Shown: positions 18,757 to 30,052, numbered from the stretch's first letter. The stretch: 64,000 nucleotides of DNA from Novilysobacter selenitireducens (GCF_020026895.1 NZ_JAINZW010000005.1:62001-126000); one strand, 5' to 3'. Made by a program: numbers and translations. The notes: generated by a model from the letters alone, not told the origin.

Positions 18757-19629
18757 GTGAGCGTGGTCGACGAGTTCCTGTCCCACCTCGACGTCGAGCG
18801 ACGCGTGTCGCCGCACACGCTCGCCGCCTATCGCCGCGACCTGGACGCCCTCTCGCTCTGGGCCGTCGATAACGGGCAGAGCGTGGAAGGCCTGCAGGCC
18901 GACCACATCCGAGCCTTTGTCGCCGCCGAGCACCGCCGTGGACTGACACCCAAGAGCCTGCAGCGCCGGCTGTCGGCCTGCCGCAGCTTCTACGCCTGGC
19001 TGCTGCGCAACGGCCGCATCAAAGCCAGCCCCGCCGCGGCCATCCGTGCACCCAAGGCCCCGCGCAAGCTGCCGCAGGTGCTGGACCCGGATGAGGCGAA
19101 GGCGCTTGTCGAGGTGCCCACCGATGCACCGCTGGGCGTGCGCGACCGCGCGCTGCTAGAGCTGTTCTATTCCTCGGGCCTGCGCCTGTCGGAGCTGTGT
19201 GGCCTGCACTGGCGCGACCTGCACCTGGACGACGGGCTGGTGCACGTGCTGGGCAAGGGCAGCAAGCAGCGCATCGTTCCGCTGGGCTCGCACGCGCGCA
19301 ACGCGCTGGGCGACTGGAAGCGCGAGTCCGGCGGCACCGCCGACACGCCCGTCTTCCCCGGCCGAAAGGGCCCGATCACGCCGCGCGCGGTGCAACTGCG
19401 CCTGCGGCAGCTGGCGCAACGCCAGGGCCTGTTCAAGCGCGTGCATCCGCACCTGCTGCGCCACTCCTTCGCCAGCCATATCCTGGAATCCTCCGGCGAC
19501 CTGCGCGGCGTGCAGGAACTGCTCGGCCACGCCGACATCGCCACCACCCAGATCTACACGCACCTCGACTACCAGCACCTCTCGCGTGTGTACGACGCCG
19601 CGCACCCGCGCGCCAAGCGCAAGCCGTAG
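18757..19629 (+). CDS. xerC: Tyrosine recombinase XerC
   Basis: The 290-residue site-specific recombinase carries all active-site residues: Arg143 (GLRLSEL), Lys167, His232 and Arg235 (HLLRHSF), His258 (LLGHAD) and Tyr267 (TTQIYTHL). XerC acts with XerD and FtsK at dif to resolve chromosome dimers. Its place after DUF484 in the dapF operon is the normal one, so it is the housekeeping enzyme and not a phage integrase. It starts with GTG at 18757, 24 bp after the DUF484 stop; no strong ribosome binding site is visible. Confidence 0.96.
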   Translation: MSVVDEFLSHLDVERRVSPHTLAAYRRDLDALSLWAVDNGQSVEGLQADHIRAFVAAEHRRGLTPKSLQRRLSACRSFYAWLLRNGRIKASPAAAIRAPKAPRKLPQVLDPDEAKALVEVPTDAPLGVRDRALLELFYSSGLRLSELCGLHWRDLHLDDGLVHVLGKGSKQRIVPLGSHARNALGDWKRESGGTADTPVFPGRKGPITPRAVQLRLRQLAQRQGLFKRVHPHLLRHSFASHILESSGDLRGVQELLGHADIATTQIYTHLDYQHLSRVYDAAHPRAKRKP

Positions 19630-19642
19630 TCACGTCAATCCC

Positions 19643-19719
19643 TGTAGGAGCGGCTTCAGCCGCGAACCGGAGTCGGTCACACGCGCCGGTTGACGGCCGC
19701 GGCTGAAGCCGCTCCTACA
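19643..19719. repeat. GTAGGAGCGG palindromic repeat, complete pair
   Basis: tgtaggagcggcttcagccg at the left faces cggctgaagccgctcctaca at the right. It lies directly behind the xerC stop and before hslV, and could separate the dapF-xerC operon from hslVU. Confidence 0.85.
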
Positions 19720-19791
19720 CCCGCCGGCATGCCCACCCTTGCGCCGCCCGACGACGGCCCCCATCCAAGGGGCTCGACCCCCGGAGGCCGC

Positions 19792-20343
19792 ATGGACCCC
19801 AGCCAGAACCCCACCCGTTTCCACGCCACCACCATCGTCTCGGTGCGTCGCGATGGCCGCGTCGCTGTTGCCGGCGACGGCCAGGTCACGCTTGGCCACA
19901 CGGTGATGAAGGCCAACGCGCGCAAGGTGCGCCGCCTCGGCCGCGACGGCCAGGTGCTGGCGGGCTTCGCCGGCGCGGCCGCCGATGCGTTCACCCTGTT
20001 CGAACTGTTCGAGGCCAAGCTGGAGAAGCACGGTCAGCTGACCCGCGCCGCGGTGGAGATGGCCAAGGACTGGCGCACCGAACGCCGCTTCGGGAAGCTC
20101 GAGGCGCTGCTCGCCGTCGCCGACCGCGAAACCTCGCTGGTGATCAGCGGCACCGGTGACGTCATCGAGCCGGAAGACGGGATCATCGCCATCGGTTCGG
20201 GCGGCATGTACGCCCTGAGCGCCGCGCGCGCGCTGATGGCGCACACCACGCTGGACGCCACCACCATCGCCACCGAGGCCATCAACATCGCCGGCGACGT
20301 GTGCATCTACACCAACCGCAACGTGGTCGTCGAAGAACTCTAG
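19792..20343 (+). CDS. hslV: HslV, peptidase subunit of the HslUV protease
   Basis: The 183-residue protein forms the proteasome-like double hexamer that degrades unfolded proteins with HslU. The catalytic N-terminal Thr is Thr13 in [20 protein letters not shown]. In E. coli only Met precedes it; here [12 protein letters not shown] must be removed for activity, a pro-peptide also usual in relatives. The ATG at 19792 has CCGGAGG 4 bp before it; in-frame starts further upstream lie in the repeat and are rejected. Followed by hslU after an 85-bp gap. Confidence 0.95.
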   Translation: MDPSQNPTRFHATTIVSVRRDGRVAVAGDGQVTLGHTVMKANARKVRRLGRDGQVLAGFAGAAADAFTLFELFEAKLEKHGQLTRAAVEMAKDWRTERRFGKLEALLAVADRETSLVISGTGDVIEPEDGIIAIGSGGMYALSAARALMAHTTLDATTIATEAINIAGDVCIYTNRNVVVEEL

Positions 20344-20389
20344 GCGCGGATACGACCGCGATCGGATGACCGGTCGCGCACCCGCCCTC

Positions 20390-20414
20390 GATCGCGGCTG
20401 AAACCGCTCCTACA
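20390..20414. repeat. Half copy of the GTAGGAGCGG palindrome between hslV and hslU
   Basis: gatcgcggctgaaaccgctc-ctaca matches the right half of the family with one mismatch. The left half is missing or decayed (only accgcgatcgg is seen). Confidence 0.7.
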
Positions 20415-20428
20415 AGACCTGTCCCGAC

Positions 20429-21835
<1,407 letters not shown>

Positions 21836-21842
21836 TACCGAA

Positions 21843-21879
21843 AGGACATCGGCGGGGTATCAGTCCTCGCCGATGTCCT
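21843..21879. terminator. Hairpin shared by convergent hslU and deaminase genes
   Basis: A perfect 12-bp stem, aggacatcggcg / cgccgatgtcct, with a 13-base loop starts 7 bp after the hslU stop. The right arm is the last codons of the deaminase gene. No T-run follows, so it may stabilise 3' ends or act as a factor-assisted terminator. Confidence 0.5.
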
Positions 21880-22315
21880 CGTTCCACACCTCGGGGTTGG
21901 CGGCGATCCAGCCGCCCAGCATGTCGACGCAGCGGGCATCCTCGAGGTCGATCACGTTGACGCCGTTCTCGCGCAGCCAGTCGATGCCGCCGCGAAAGTT
22001 GACCGACTCGCCCACCACCACGGTGCCGATGTTGAACTGTCGCACCAGTCCGCTGCAGTACCAGCACGGGGCGAGCGTGGTGACCATGATCGTGTCGCGG
22101 TAGCGGCGCTGGCGCCCGGCCTTGCGGAAGGCGTCGGTCTCGCCGTGCACCGAGGGGTCATTCTCCTGGATGCGGCGGTTGTGGCCGCAGCCCAGCAGCC
22201 GGCCGTCCTGGTGGTAAAGCGCCGCACCGATCGGGATGCCGCCTTCGGCCAGCCCGGCGCGGGCCTCGGCCACGGCGGTGTCGAGCAGGGCGCGGTAGTC
22301 GGGGGTGTCGATCAT
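21860..22315 (-). CDS. Cytosine/nucleoside deaminase family zinc enzyme
   Basis: The 151-residue protein has the deaminase zinc site: His57 with Glu59 in SVHGETDAFRKAG and Cys84/Cys87 in TLAPCWYCSGL. The overall pattern, with GIPIGAALYHQDGRLLGCGHN and the terminal NPEVWNEDIGED, resembles yeast-type cytosine deaminase (Fcy1) more than tRNA adenosine deaminase TadA. It would turn cytosine into uracil, or deaminate a related base, for pyrimidine salvage. The ATG at 22315 has GGAG 8 bp upstream and gives the family length; an ATG 9 codons earlier is less likely. Its upstream side is a nested repeat. Confidence 0.82.
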   Translation of the reverse strand: MIDTPDYRALLDTAVAEARAGLAEGGIPIGAALYHQDGRLLGCGHNRRIQENDPSVHGETDAFRKAGRQRRYRDTIMVTTLAPCWYCSGLVRQFNIGTVVVGESVNFRGGIDWLRENGVNVIDLEDARCVDMLGGWIAANPEVWNEDIGED

Positions 22316-22342
22316 GGCGGCGTCTCCAGTCGGGCCGGCCAT

Positions 22343-22512
22343 TGTAGGAGCGGCTTCAGCCGCGATCGGATGTCGCCCGTGGTCGGGATGATCCGCCCCT
22401 TGTAGGAGCGACGCGAGTCGCGACCGCGCTGGTCGGCGACGGTTCGGTCGCGACTCACGTCGCTCCTACTGCAAGGCGGCGACATCTGATCGCGGCTGAA
22501 GCCGCTCCTACA
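22343..22512. repeat. Nested palindromes: GTAGGAGCGACGCGAG pair inside a GTAGGAGCGGCTTCAG pair
   Basis: The outer pair is tgtaggagcggcttcagccg...cggctgaagccgctcctaca, 22343-22512. The inner pair is gtaggagcgacgcgagtcgc...gcgactcacgtcgctcctac, 22402-22469. Both share the gtaggagcg end but differ in the hairpin core. The element fills the divergent gap between the deaminase gene and ubiE. Confidence 0.88.
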
Positions 22513-22530
22513 GAAGTCCCGGTGCGGTGC

Positions 22531-22536
22531 GATAAT
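22531..22536 (+). promoter_or_regulatory. Possible -10 box of a leaderless ubiE transcript
   Basis: GATAAT ends 7 bp before the ubiE ATG, with cgccggc between. There is no Shine-Dalgarno sequence. The -35 position would overlap the last bases of the nested repeat. Confidence 0.5.
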
Positions 22537-22543
22537 CGCCGGC

Positions 22544-23320
22544 ATGAACGCACCCCACGACGACCGCGCCGGCGAGCGCGACGGCACCACCCACTTCGGT
22601 TTCCGCGACGTCCCCACCGGCGAGAAGCAGAAGCTGGTCGGCCAGGTGTTCTCCTCGGTCGCGCGCAACTACGACCTGATGAACGACCTGATGTCGCTGG
22701 GCGTGCACCGTGTCTGGAAGCGCTACTTCGTCGGCACCGCGCAGGTCCTCCGCGGCGACAGCGTGCTCGACCTGGCCGGCGGCACCGGCGACATCGCGCT
22801 GCTGCTGAAGGACCGCGTCGGCGACACCGGGCGCATCGTGCTGGGCGACATCAACGGCGACATGCTGCGCGTGGGGCGCGACCGCATGGTCGACCGCGGC
22901 CGGGTGTCGGGCTTCGAGTACGTGCAGTGTAACGCCGAGGCGCTGCCGTTCCCGGATGCCAGCTTCGACCTGGTCACCATTGCCTTCGGCCTGCGCAACG
23001 TCACCGACAAGGACGCCGCGCTGCGCGAGATGCACCGCGTGCTCAAGGTGGGCGGGCAGGCGCGCGTGCTTGAGTTCTCCGAAGTCACCGCGCCGTGGTT
23101 CAAGCCGGTCTACGACTTCCACTCCTTCAACGTGCTGCCGAAGCTGGGCAAGCTGTTCGCGAACGATGCCGACAGCTACCAGTACCTCGCCGAGAGCATC
23201 CGCAAGCACCCGCCGCAGGCCGAACTGCGCGGCATGATGGAGGCGGCCGGCTTCGCACGCTGCGACTACCGCAACCTGTCGGCGGGCATCGTCGCGATCC
23301 ACACCGGCTACAAGGCCTGA
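22544..23320 (+). CDS. ubiE: UbiE, ubiquinone/menaquinone C-methyltransferase
   Basis: The 258-residue SAM-dependent enzyme methylates the ubiquinone precursor ring at C2 (and demethylmenaquinone where present). FGFRDVPTGEKQKLVGQVFSS and YDLMNDLMSLGVHRVWKRY are the two UbiE signatures. The SAM loop is VLDLAGGTGDIA near residue 75, and FGLRNVTDKDAALREMHRVL near residue 148 is the post-I motif region. Length equals E. coli UbiE (251). Monocistronic here, as neither ubiJ nor ubiB follows. Confidence 0.95.
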   Translation: MNAPHDDRAGERDGTTHFGFRDVPTGEKQKLVGQVFSSVARNYDLMNDLMSLGVHRVWKRYFVGTAQVLRGDSVLDLAGGTGDIALLLKDRVGDTGRIVLGDINGDMLRVGRDRMVDRGRVSGFEYVQCNAEALPFPDASFDLVTIAFGLRNVTDKDAALREMHRVLKVGGQARVLEFSEVTAPWFKPVYDFHSFNVLPKLGKLFANDADSYQYLAESIRKHPPQAELRGMMEAAGFARCDYRNLSAGIVAIHTGYKA

Positions 23321-23406
23321 ACGAAGCCGGCCCGCGACGCCGGGCACTTCGACAGCCGGCAACACGACGCTACACTCGGCGGCTCACCCGACACCGTGGG
23401 CCTTCT

Positions 23407-25356
23407 ATGCGTTCATCGATCCTGACCCTGTGCCTGGCCGGCGCCACCGTGCTGGCCGGCTGCTCGCGCGACGCCGCGCCACCGGCCGGCACTGCGCCGG
23501 CACCCGAGGGCACCCCGACCGTGCAGACCTCCGCGCACTTCGACCAGCACTCCTATGCCGAGTCCGGCAAGGTCCGCATCAAGGACCTCGCGCTGGAGCT
23601 CGCCGTGGACTTCGACAAGAAACAGCTGGGCGGCAGCGCGACCTACACGCTTGAGTGGCTGGACCCGCAAGCGACGCAGCTCATCCTCGACACCCGCGAC
23701 CTGACCATCGAGAAGGTCGTCGGTGAGCGCGAGGACGGCAAGTGGGTCGACCTGGCCTATGACCTGGCCGGGGCGCAGCCGACGCTGGGTAGCAAGCTCA
23801 CCATCGAGGCGCCCGAACGCAGCCAGCGCATCCGTGTCACCTACCACACCGCGCCGGAGGCCTCCGGCCTGCAGTGGCTGACCCCGGCAATGACCGAGGG
23901 CGGCGAGCAGCCCTTCATGTTCAGCCAGTCGCAGCAGATCCATGCGCGCTCGTGGGTGCCGCTGCAGGACACGCCGCAGGTGCGTTTCACCTACACCGCG
24001 CACGTGACCAGCCCCGAGGACGTGATGGTGCTGATGAGCGCCGACAACGATCCGCAGGCCGAGCGCGACGGCGACTACAGCTTCAAGATGCCGCAGCCGA
24101 TTCCGTCGTACCTGCTGGCGATTGCCGCGGGCGACCTGGTGTTCGAACCGATCGGCGAGCGCAGCGGCGTGTGGGCCGAGCCGGCGATGGTCGAGAAGGC
24201 CGCCGAGGAGTTCGCCGACACCGAGAAGATGATCGACGTCACCGAGCAGCTCTACGGCCCGTATCGCTGGGAGCGTTACGACATGCTGGTGCTGCCGCCG
24301 TCGTTCCCGTACGGCGGCATGGAGAACCCGCGCCTGAGCTTCATCACCCCGACCGTTATCGTCGGCGACAAGTCGCTGGTGTCGCTGATCGCCCATGAGC
24401 TGGCGCACAGCTGGTCGGGCAACCTGGTGACGTTCGCCACCGCCAACCACGGCTGGCTCAACGAGGGCGTCACCAGCTACGTCGAGGCTCGCATCGTCGA
24501 GGCGCTGTACGGCAAGGAGCGCGCCGACATGGAGACGGTGATCGCGCGCAACGCGCTGCGCGAAACCATCGGCGACATGTCCGACGCTGCGCAGTCGCTG
24601 GCGATCCGCCCGGGCGTGCAGCCGGCGGTGGATGCCGAGGGCAGCGAGGTCGCCTACGACAAGGGTGCGTGGTTCCTGTCGTTCCTCGAGCAGCGCTTCG
24701 GGCGTACCGAGTTCGACGCGTTCCTGCGCGAGTACTTCGACCACTTCGCCTTCCAGGGCATCGACAGCAAGACCTTCATCGAATACGCCGAAGAGAACCT
24801 GCTGGCCAAGTATCCCGGCAAGGTCACGGTGGCCGAGCTGGAGCAGTGGCTGTACGAGCCGGGCATCCCCGAGTCGGCCCCGGAAATCACCTCGCCGCGC
24901 CTGGATGCCGTCGATACCGCGCGCAAGGCCTGGCTCGACGGCGGCGACCTGCCGGCGACGTCGGTCACCGATGCGTGGACCACGCAGGAGTGGGTGCACT
25001 TCGTCGAGGGCCTGCCCGAAACGCTGTCGACCGAACAACTGGCCGCGCTGGACAAGGCCTACGCGTTCACCGGCACCGCCAACGGCGAGGTCGCGCAGCG
25101 CTGGTATCCGCTGGCCGTGCGCAGCGGCTACGACGAGGCCAACGAGGCGATTGCCGCGTTCCTCAAGCGCGTCGGCCGCCGCAAGCTGATCATGCCGACC
25201 TACGACGCGCTGGTCGCCACGCCCGAGGGCCTGGCACTGGCCGAGCAGGTGATGGCCGAGGCGCGCCCGGGCTACCACCCGATCACCACCGCGTCGGTCG
25301 ACGCCGTGATCGCCAAGGCCAAGGGTGACGACACGGTGGCCAAGCCGGCGGACTGA
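23407..25356 (+). CDS. M1 family aminopeptidase lipoprotein (LTA4H-like)
   Basis: The 649-residue protein has a lipoprotein signal with lipobox LAGC (Cys19), then the M1 N-terminal saddle domain. The exopeptidase motif is GGMEN near residue 305 and the zinc site is HELAH (His330, Glu331, His334) with Glu353 in WLNEG. The WSGN and NHGWLNEG spacing and the short C-terminal helical domain place it with leukotriene-A4-hydrolase-type aminopeptidases. It removes N-terminal residues from peptides in the periplasm or on the cell surface. A reading frame extends upstream over ubiE but the signal peptide fixes the start. A strong hairpin follows at 25380. Confidence 0.93.
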   Translation: MRSSILTLCLAGATVLAGCSRDAAPPAGTAPAPEGTPTVQTSAHFDQHSYAESGKVRIKDLALELAVDFDKKQLGGSATYTLEWLDPQATQLILDTRDLTIEKVVGEREDGKWVDLAYDLAGAQPTLGSKLTIEAPERSQRIRVTYHTAPEASGLQWLTPAMTEGGEQPFMFSQSQQIHARSWVPLQDTPQVRFTYTAHVTSPEDVMVLMSADNDPQAERDGDYSFKMPQPIPSYLLAIAAGDLVFEPIGERSGVWAEPAMVEKAAEEFADTEKMIDVTEQLYGPYRWERYDMLVLPPSFPYGGMENPRLSFITPTVIVGDKSLVSLIAHELAHSWSGNLVTFATANHGWLNEGVTSYVEARIVEALYGKERADMETVIARNALRETIGDMSDAAQSLAIRPGVQPAVDAEGSEVAYDKGAWFLSFLEQRFGRTEFDAFLREYFDHFAFQGIDSKTFIEYAEENLLAKYPGKVTVAELEQWLYEPGIPESAPEITSPRLDAVDTARKAWLDGGDLPATSVTDAWTTQEWVHFVEGLPETLSTEQLAALDKAYAFTGTANGEVAQRWYPLAVRSGYDEANEAIAAFLKRVGRRKLIMPTYDALVATPEGLALAEQVMAEARPGYHPITTASVDAVIAKAKGDDTVAKPAD

Positions 25357-25379
25357 TCGCGCCCCGCTGCAGCAGTACA

Positions 25380-25409
25380 CGCGGCCGCCTCCGGGCGGCC
25401 GCGTTGTTT
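25380..25409 (+). terminator. Rho-independent terminator of the M1 aminopeptidase gene
   Basis: A perfect 10-bp stem cgcggccgcc / ggcggccgcg with loop tccg is followed by the T-rich run ttgttt, 24 bp after the stop codon. Confidence 0.8.
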
Positions 25410-25426
25410 CCGCGATTCGAAACCCC

Positions 25427-25689
25427 GTGGGAGCGGCTTCGGCCGCGATCGTCCTCCCTCGGCGCTCGTCGCGCAATTCACGCCACCGTTGTAGGAGCGA
25501 CGTAAGTCGCGACCGAACTCCGCGAGGGCTGCGTGCGCCCAACGGTCGCGGACCGACCCTGTAGGAGCGGCTTCAGCCGCGACCACTGCCGCAGCTCGCC
25601 GCGCGACTCGCACTCCCGTCGCTACAGCACCGCCGCTCACAACTGCGAAGTGTCGGCGAGGCTGGATCGCGACTCACGTCGCTCCTACA
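25427..25689. repeat. Cluster of GTAGGAGCG-family repeat arms of both subtypes
   Basis: Arms are seen at 25427 (gtgggagcggcttcggccgc), 25491 (gtaggagcgacgtaagtcgc), 25561 (gtaggagcggcttcagccgc) and, inverted, ending at 25689 (gcgactcacgtcgctcctac). The first and third are of the cggcttcagccg type, the second and fourth of the cgacgtaagtcg type. Confidence 0.82.
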
Positions 25690-25744
25690 CCCCGACATCC
25701 GCCCCGCCATGGACAATGGCGCACCCCTCCGCCGAGGATTCGCC

Positions 25745-26476
25745 ATGAAGACACCCGCCATCTCCCTGCGTGCCGCGTTGCTGGCATCGGCTCTCGCACT
25801 CGCCGCCTGCCAGCCGGCTACCGACCCCGCACAGGTCGAGGCCACGCGCGCCCAAGCTGCAGAAGCCGCCGCCGACGCGATGGCCGAGCAGTTCGAAACC
25901 GCCTACGCCGAAAAGAACTGGGAGATGGCGCGCGCCCACGGCGATGTGCTCCTGGCCGAGCACCCCGGCAGCGCCGCCGCCGACCGCATCCGCGAGCGCC
26001 ACCAGGAAGCGACCACCGAAGCCAACCAGGCGCGCGAGGACCGCCGCCTGCAATCGCTGTGGACCTACCAGACGCAACCCGTCGACGGTGGCGAGCAGCG
26101 CTCGGCCGCCGTTTACGCCAAGGACCGGGTGGACGTCGACGGCAGCGGCGCGCGCACGGTGCGCCTGATCTTCCGCGACCACCCCGACTGGGGCCGCAGC
26201 AGCTACCTGGTGCTGGAGACCGGCGACTTCGACTGCTACGGCGGCTGCCGCGTGCAGGTCACCGTCGACGACGCCGAACCGCGCGCGATGGCGGCCAGCC
26301 GCCCGAAGACCGACGAGGCCATCGCGATGTTCATCGAGGACGAAGCCGCGCTGTGGCGCATCGCCAACGATGCCCGCACGGTAGCCGTCGAGTTCCCCGT
26401 AAAGGCAGGCGGCACACGCACGGCGCTGTTCGAAGTCGGTGGACTCGATCCAATGCGGATGCCGGGCTGGGAGTGA
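25745..26476 (+). CDS. Unrecognised lipoprotein with helical N-terminal region
   Basis: The 243-residue protein has a lipoprotein signal ending LAAC (Cys22). Residues 30-100 are helical and rich in Ala, Glu and Arg (AQAAEAAADAMAEQFETAY), with a tetratricopeptide-like look (EKNWEMARAHGDVLLAEHPG). Residues 105-243 form a probable beta domain with a Cys pair in DFDCYGGCRVQV. The second half resembles the DUF-type lipoproteins that measure response to an added agent in other xanthomonads, but I do not recognise the family. The ATG at 25745 has GAGG 8 bp upstream; an upstream ATG 12 codons earlier would spoil the signal peptide. Monocistronic. Confidence 0.75.
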   Translation: MKTPAISLRAALLASALALAACQPATDPAQVEATRAQAAEAAADAMAEQFETAYAEKNWEMARAHGDVLLAEHPGSAAADRIRERHQEATTEANQAREDRRLQSLWTYQTQPVDGGEQRSAAVYAKDRVDVDGSGARTVRLIFRDHPDWGRSSYLVLETGDFDCYGGCRVQVTVDDAEPRAMAASRPKTDEAIAMFIEDEAALWRIANDARTVAVEFPVKAGGTRTALFEVGGLDPMRMPGWE

Positions 26477-26618
26477 CACCACATCGCAGGCGTCATCCTC
26501 CGCCGGCATGGCGGACTTCAGTCACTGCCGTGCCTTCATAGGCGCGGCCAGGTGAGCGCTCGGTCGCATTTGCGTGTCCACCGCGCCGGGTTTCGGCGGC
26601 AGTGGATGCAGGGGCTTC

Positions 26619-27551
26619 TTACAGCGCGTACCCGAACTGCTGCTTGAACTGCTCGGCGAACTCGTCGTAGTCGAAACGCTGGTTCTGCGTGCCGGGGTGT
26701 TCGACTTTCAGCGCGCCCATCAGGTTGCCCATGCGGCCAATCGTCATCCAGTCGTAGCCCTTCTCGATGCCGAAGATGAGGCCGGCGCGGAACGCGTCGC
26801 CGCAGCCGGTCGGGTCGGTCACGCGGCGCTCGTGGGCGGGCGGCACGTCGAAGGTCTTTTCCTGCGTGTGGATCTGCGAGCCGTGCGGGCCGCGGGTGGT
26901 GATGTACGCCTTCACCCGCTGCACGATCTCGTTCTCGCTCCAGCCGGTGCGTTCCTGCAACAGGTTGGACTCGTAGTCGTTGACGGTGACGTAGTCGGCC
27001 TGCTCGATGAAGGCGCGCAGTTCGGCGCCGTTGAACAGCGGCATCGCCTGGCCCGGATCGAAGATGAAGGGGATACCGGCGTCGGCGAACTCGGTGGCGT
27101 TCTGGATCATGCCCTCGCGCCCGTCGGGGCTGACGATGCCGAAGGTGACGCCGCTGACGTCGCGCACGTGGTTCTCGTACGAGCGCATCATCGCGCCCGG
27201 GTGGAACGCGGTGATCTGGTTGTTGTCGTGGTCGGTGGTGATGAACGCCTGCGGGGTGAACAGCTCGTCGATCACCTTGACCTGGTCCATGCGGATGCCG
27301 TGCTCGTCGAACCACTCGCGGTACGGGCCGAAGTCCTGGCCGACGGTCGCCATCGGGATCGGGTCGCCGCCCAGCAGCTTGAGGTTGTAGGCGATGTTGC
27401 CGGCGCAGCCGCCGAACTCGCGGCGCATGCGCGGCACGAGGAACGACACGTTGAGGATGTGCACCTTGTCCGGGAGGATGTGGTTCTTGAACTGGTCGGG
27501 GAACACCATGATGGTGTCGTAGGCCAGCGACCCGCAGATCAGTGCAGACAT
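26619..27551 (-). CDS. PfkB family carbohydrate/nucleoside kinase
   Basis: The 310-residue ribokinase-fold enzyme begins MSALICGSLAYDTIMVFPDQF. FGGCAGNIAYNLKLLGG near residue 46 is PfkB signature 1 and DPTGCGDAFRAGLIFG near residue 247 is signature 2 with the catalytic Asp in GCGDAF. The order and wording are closest to the adenosine-kinase-like branch common in proteobacteria. It phosphorylates a sugar or nucleoside with ATP; the substrate is not certain. The start has AGGAA 7 bp upstream. It is divergent from mreB with a 283-bp gap that holds no gene and a possible mreB promoter. Confidence 0.85.
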   Translation of the reverse strand: MSALICGSLAYDTIMVFPDQFKNHILPDKVHILNVSFLVPRMRREFGGCAGNIAYNLKLLGGDPIPMATVGQDFGPYREWFDEHGIRMDQVKVIDELFTPQAFITTDHDNNQITAFHPGAMMRSYENHVRDVSGVTFGIVSPDGREGMIQNATEFADAGIPFIFDPGQAMPLFNGAELRAFIEQADYVTVNDYESNLLQERTGWSENEIVQRVKAYITTRGPHGSQIHTQEKTFDVPPAHERRVTDPTGCGDAFRAGLIFGIEKGYDWMTIGRMGNLMGALKVEHPGTQNQRFDYDEFAEQFKQQFGYAL

Positions 27552-27687
27552 CGACGATTCCTGTGCGAAAGAGCGGCGCGGGGGTCCCGCGCGGGGCGCG
27601 TAGGGTAGCGGCTGGGCCGGACCGGGGCCAGCGAGCCGGGCCCAGGCGATGGCGTGAACGGCGTCACGATTGCCGGGCCAAGGCTGA

Positions 27688-28881
<1,194 letters not shown>

Positions 28882-29044
28882 ACACGGTGGGGCACCGCGC
28901 ACTGGACGGTCGACCGGGTGGCATGCGGTCGACCGGCACTGCGCGCCACGCACCCCCGCGCGGCCGCGCCGCACCCCTGACCGCCACGCAATGCGCCGCG
29001 CACCCGCGCGACGCTGATCCCGCCCCAGCAGCCACCGGCCCTTG

Positions 29045-30052
29045 ATGCCTCCCTACGCCGGCCCGTCCGCCCCCTCCCGCACCGGTGAAGTCGCCGACAC
29101 GCTGCGGTTGCTGGCCTACCTCGGGCTGGCCATCGTGCTGATCGTGCTCGACCACCGCGGCGGATGGCTGCGCCAGGCCCGCGAGCAGGCCAGCCTTCTG
29201 GTGCAGCCGATCCGCACCGTCGCCGGCTGGCCCTCGCGCATGGCCGGCGCGCTGTACGAGGACGCCGGCACGCTGGCGCAGCTGACGAGCGAGAACGACC
29301 GCCTGCGCAACCAGCTGCTGGTCAACAACGCGCGCCTGGCGCGGCTGCAGGCCGTGGCCGCAGACAACGCGCGCCTGCGCGGCCTGCTGGGCGGCAAGCA
29401 GCGCGGCAACCTGGATGTGTTGCTGGCGCCGATCCTCGACGTCGATCTCGATCCCACGCGCCAGCGGCTGGTACTGGACGCCGGGCGCGGCGACGGCGTG
29501 CGCGTGGGCCAGAGTGTGATCGACGCCGGCGGGCTGGTGGGGCAGGTGATCGAGGCCAGCCCGATCCAGGCCACCGTGCTGCTGCTGACCGATCCTTCGC
29601 ATGTCGTCCCGGTGGCCGTCGCGCGCAACGGCGTCCGGCTGATGGCCTACGGCAACGGCCGCAGCGACCGGCTCAGCCTGACCAACATCCCGCTGTCGAG
29701 CGACGTCAAGGTCGGCGACCTGCTGGTGACGTCGGGGCTGGGCTCGCGCTTTCCGGCCGGCTTTCCGGTCGGCACCGTGGCCGAGCTCCGCCCGGACGAC
29801 AGCCGCGCGTTCCTCAGTGGCGATGTCACCCCCGCCGCGCAGCTGGACCGCGGGCGCGACGTGCTGCTGCTGCGCAGCGCGCCGGCCACGCCGCTGCCGT
29901 CCGCGCCGCCCCCGCCCGCGGAGGCGGATGCAACGACTTCCGGCGCTGTTGCGCCGGCGGGCGAGGGCGATGCCCCGTCGGTACCCGAGGCCGGGCCGGT
30001 GTCCCCGGCGTCGCCCCCACCACAGCCCGGTCCTGCGGAGGTGACGCGATGA
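29045..30052 (+). CDS. mreC: MreC, periplasmic scaffold of the elongasome
   Basis: The 335-residue protein has one N-terminal membrane helix (LLAYLGLAIVLIVLDH), a coiled coil (DAGTLAQLTSENDRLRNQLL and on to about residue 115), and the MreC beta-domain with LLTDPSHVVPVAVARNG and GDLLVTSGLGSRFPAGFPVG. A Pro/Ala-rich tail of about 65 residues follows, longer than in E. coli. MreC links MreB/MreD to PBP2. ATG at 29045 directly follows a TTG that could also serve. A 163-bp gap with no visible terminator separates it from mreB; it overlaps mreD by 4 bp. Confidence 0.95.
   Translation: MPPYAGPSAPSRTGEVADTLRLLAYLGLAIVLIVLDHRGGWLRQAREQASLLVQPIRTVAGWPSRMAGALYEDAGTLAQLTSENDRLRNQLLVNNARLARLQAVAADNARLRGLLGGKQRGNLDVLLAPILDVDLDPTRQRLVLDAGRGDGVRVGQSVIDAGGLVGQVIEASPIQATVLLLTDPSHVVPVAVARNGVRLMAYGNGRSDRLSLTNIPLSSDVKVGDLLVTSGLGSRFPAGFPVGTVAELRPDDSRAFLSGDVTPAAQLDRGRDVLLLRSAPATPLPSAPPPPAEADATTSGAVAPAGEGDAPSVPEAGPVSPASPPPQPGPAEVTR

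Larger units (their letters stand above)
25357..25744. other. 388-bp gap with a terminator and a cluster of repeats
   Basis: After the terminator at 25380-25409 the gap is filled by four or five partly decayed GTAGGAGCG-family arms (25427-25689). The promoter of the following lipoprotein gene must lie in the last 60 bp. No gene is supported. Confidence 0.7.

Noticed and set aside
18757-19629. XerC read as an integrase of a mobile island
   Set aside because: Its position after dapF and DUF484 and its sequence are those of the housekeeping recombinase; no att sites or cargo genes are seen.
22343-22512. Nested palindromes read as an insertion sequence
   Set aside because: The region is only 170 bp and encodes no transposase; a non-autonomous repeat is the better description.
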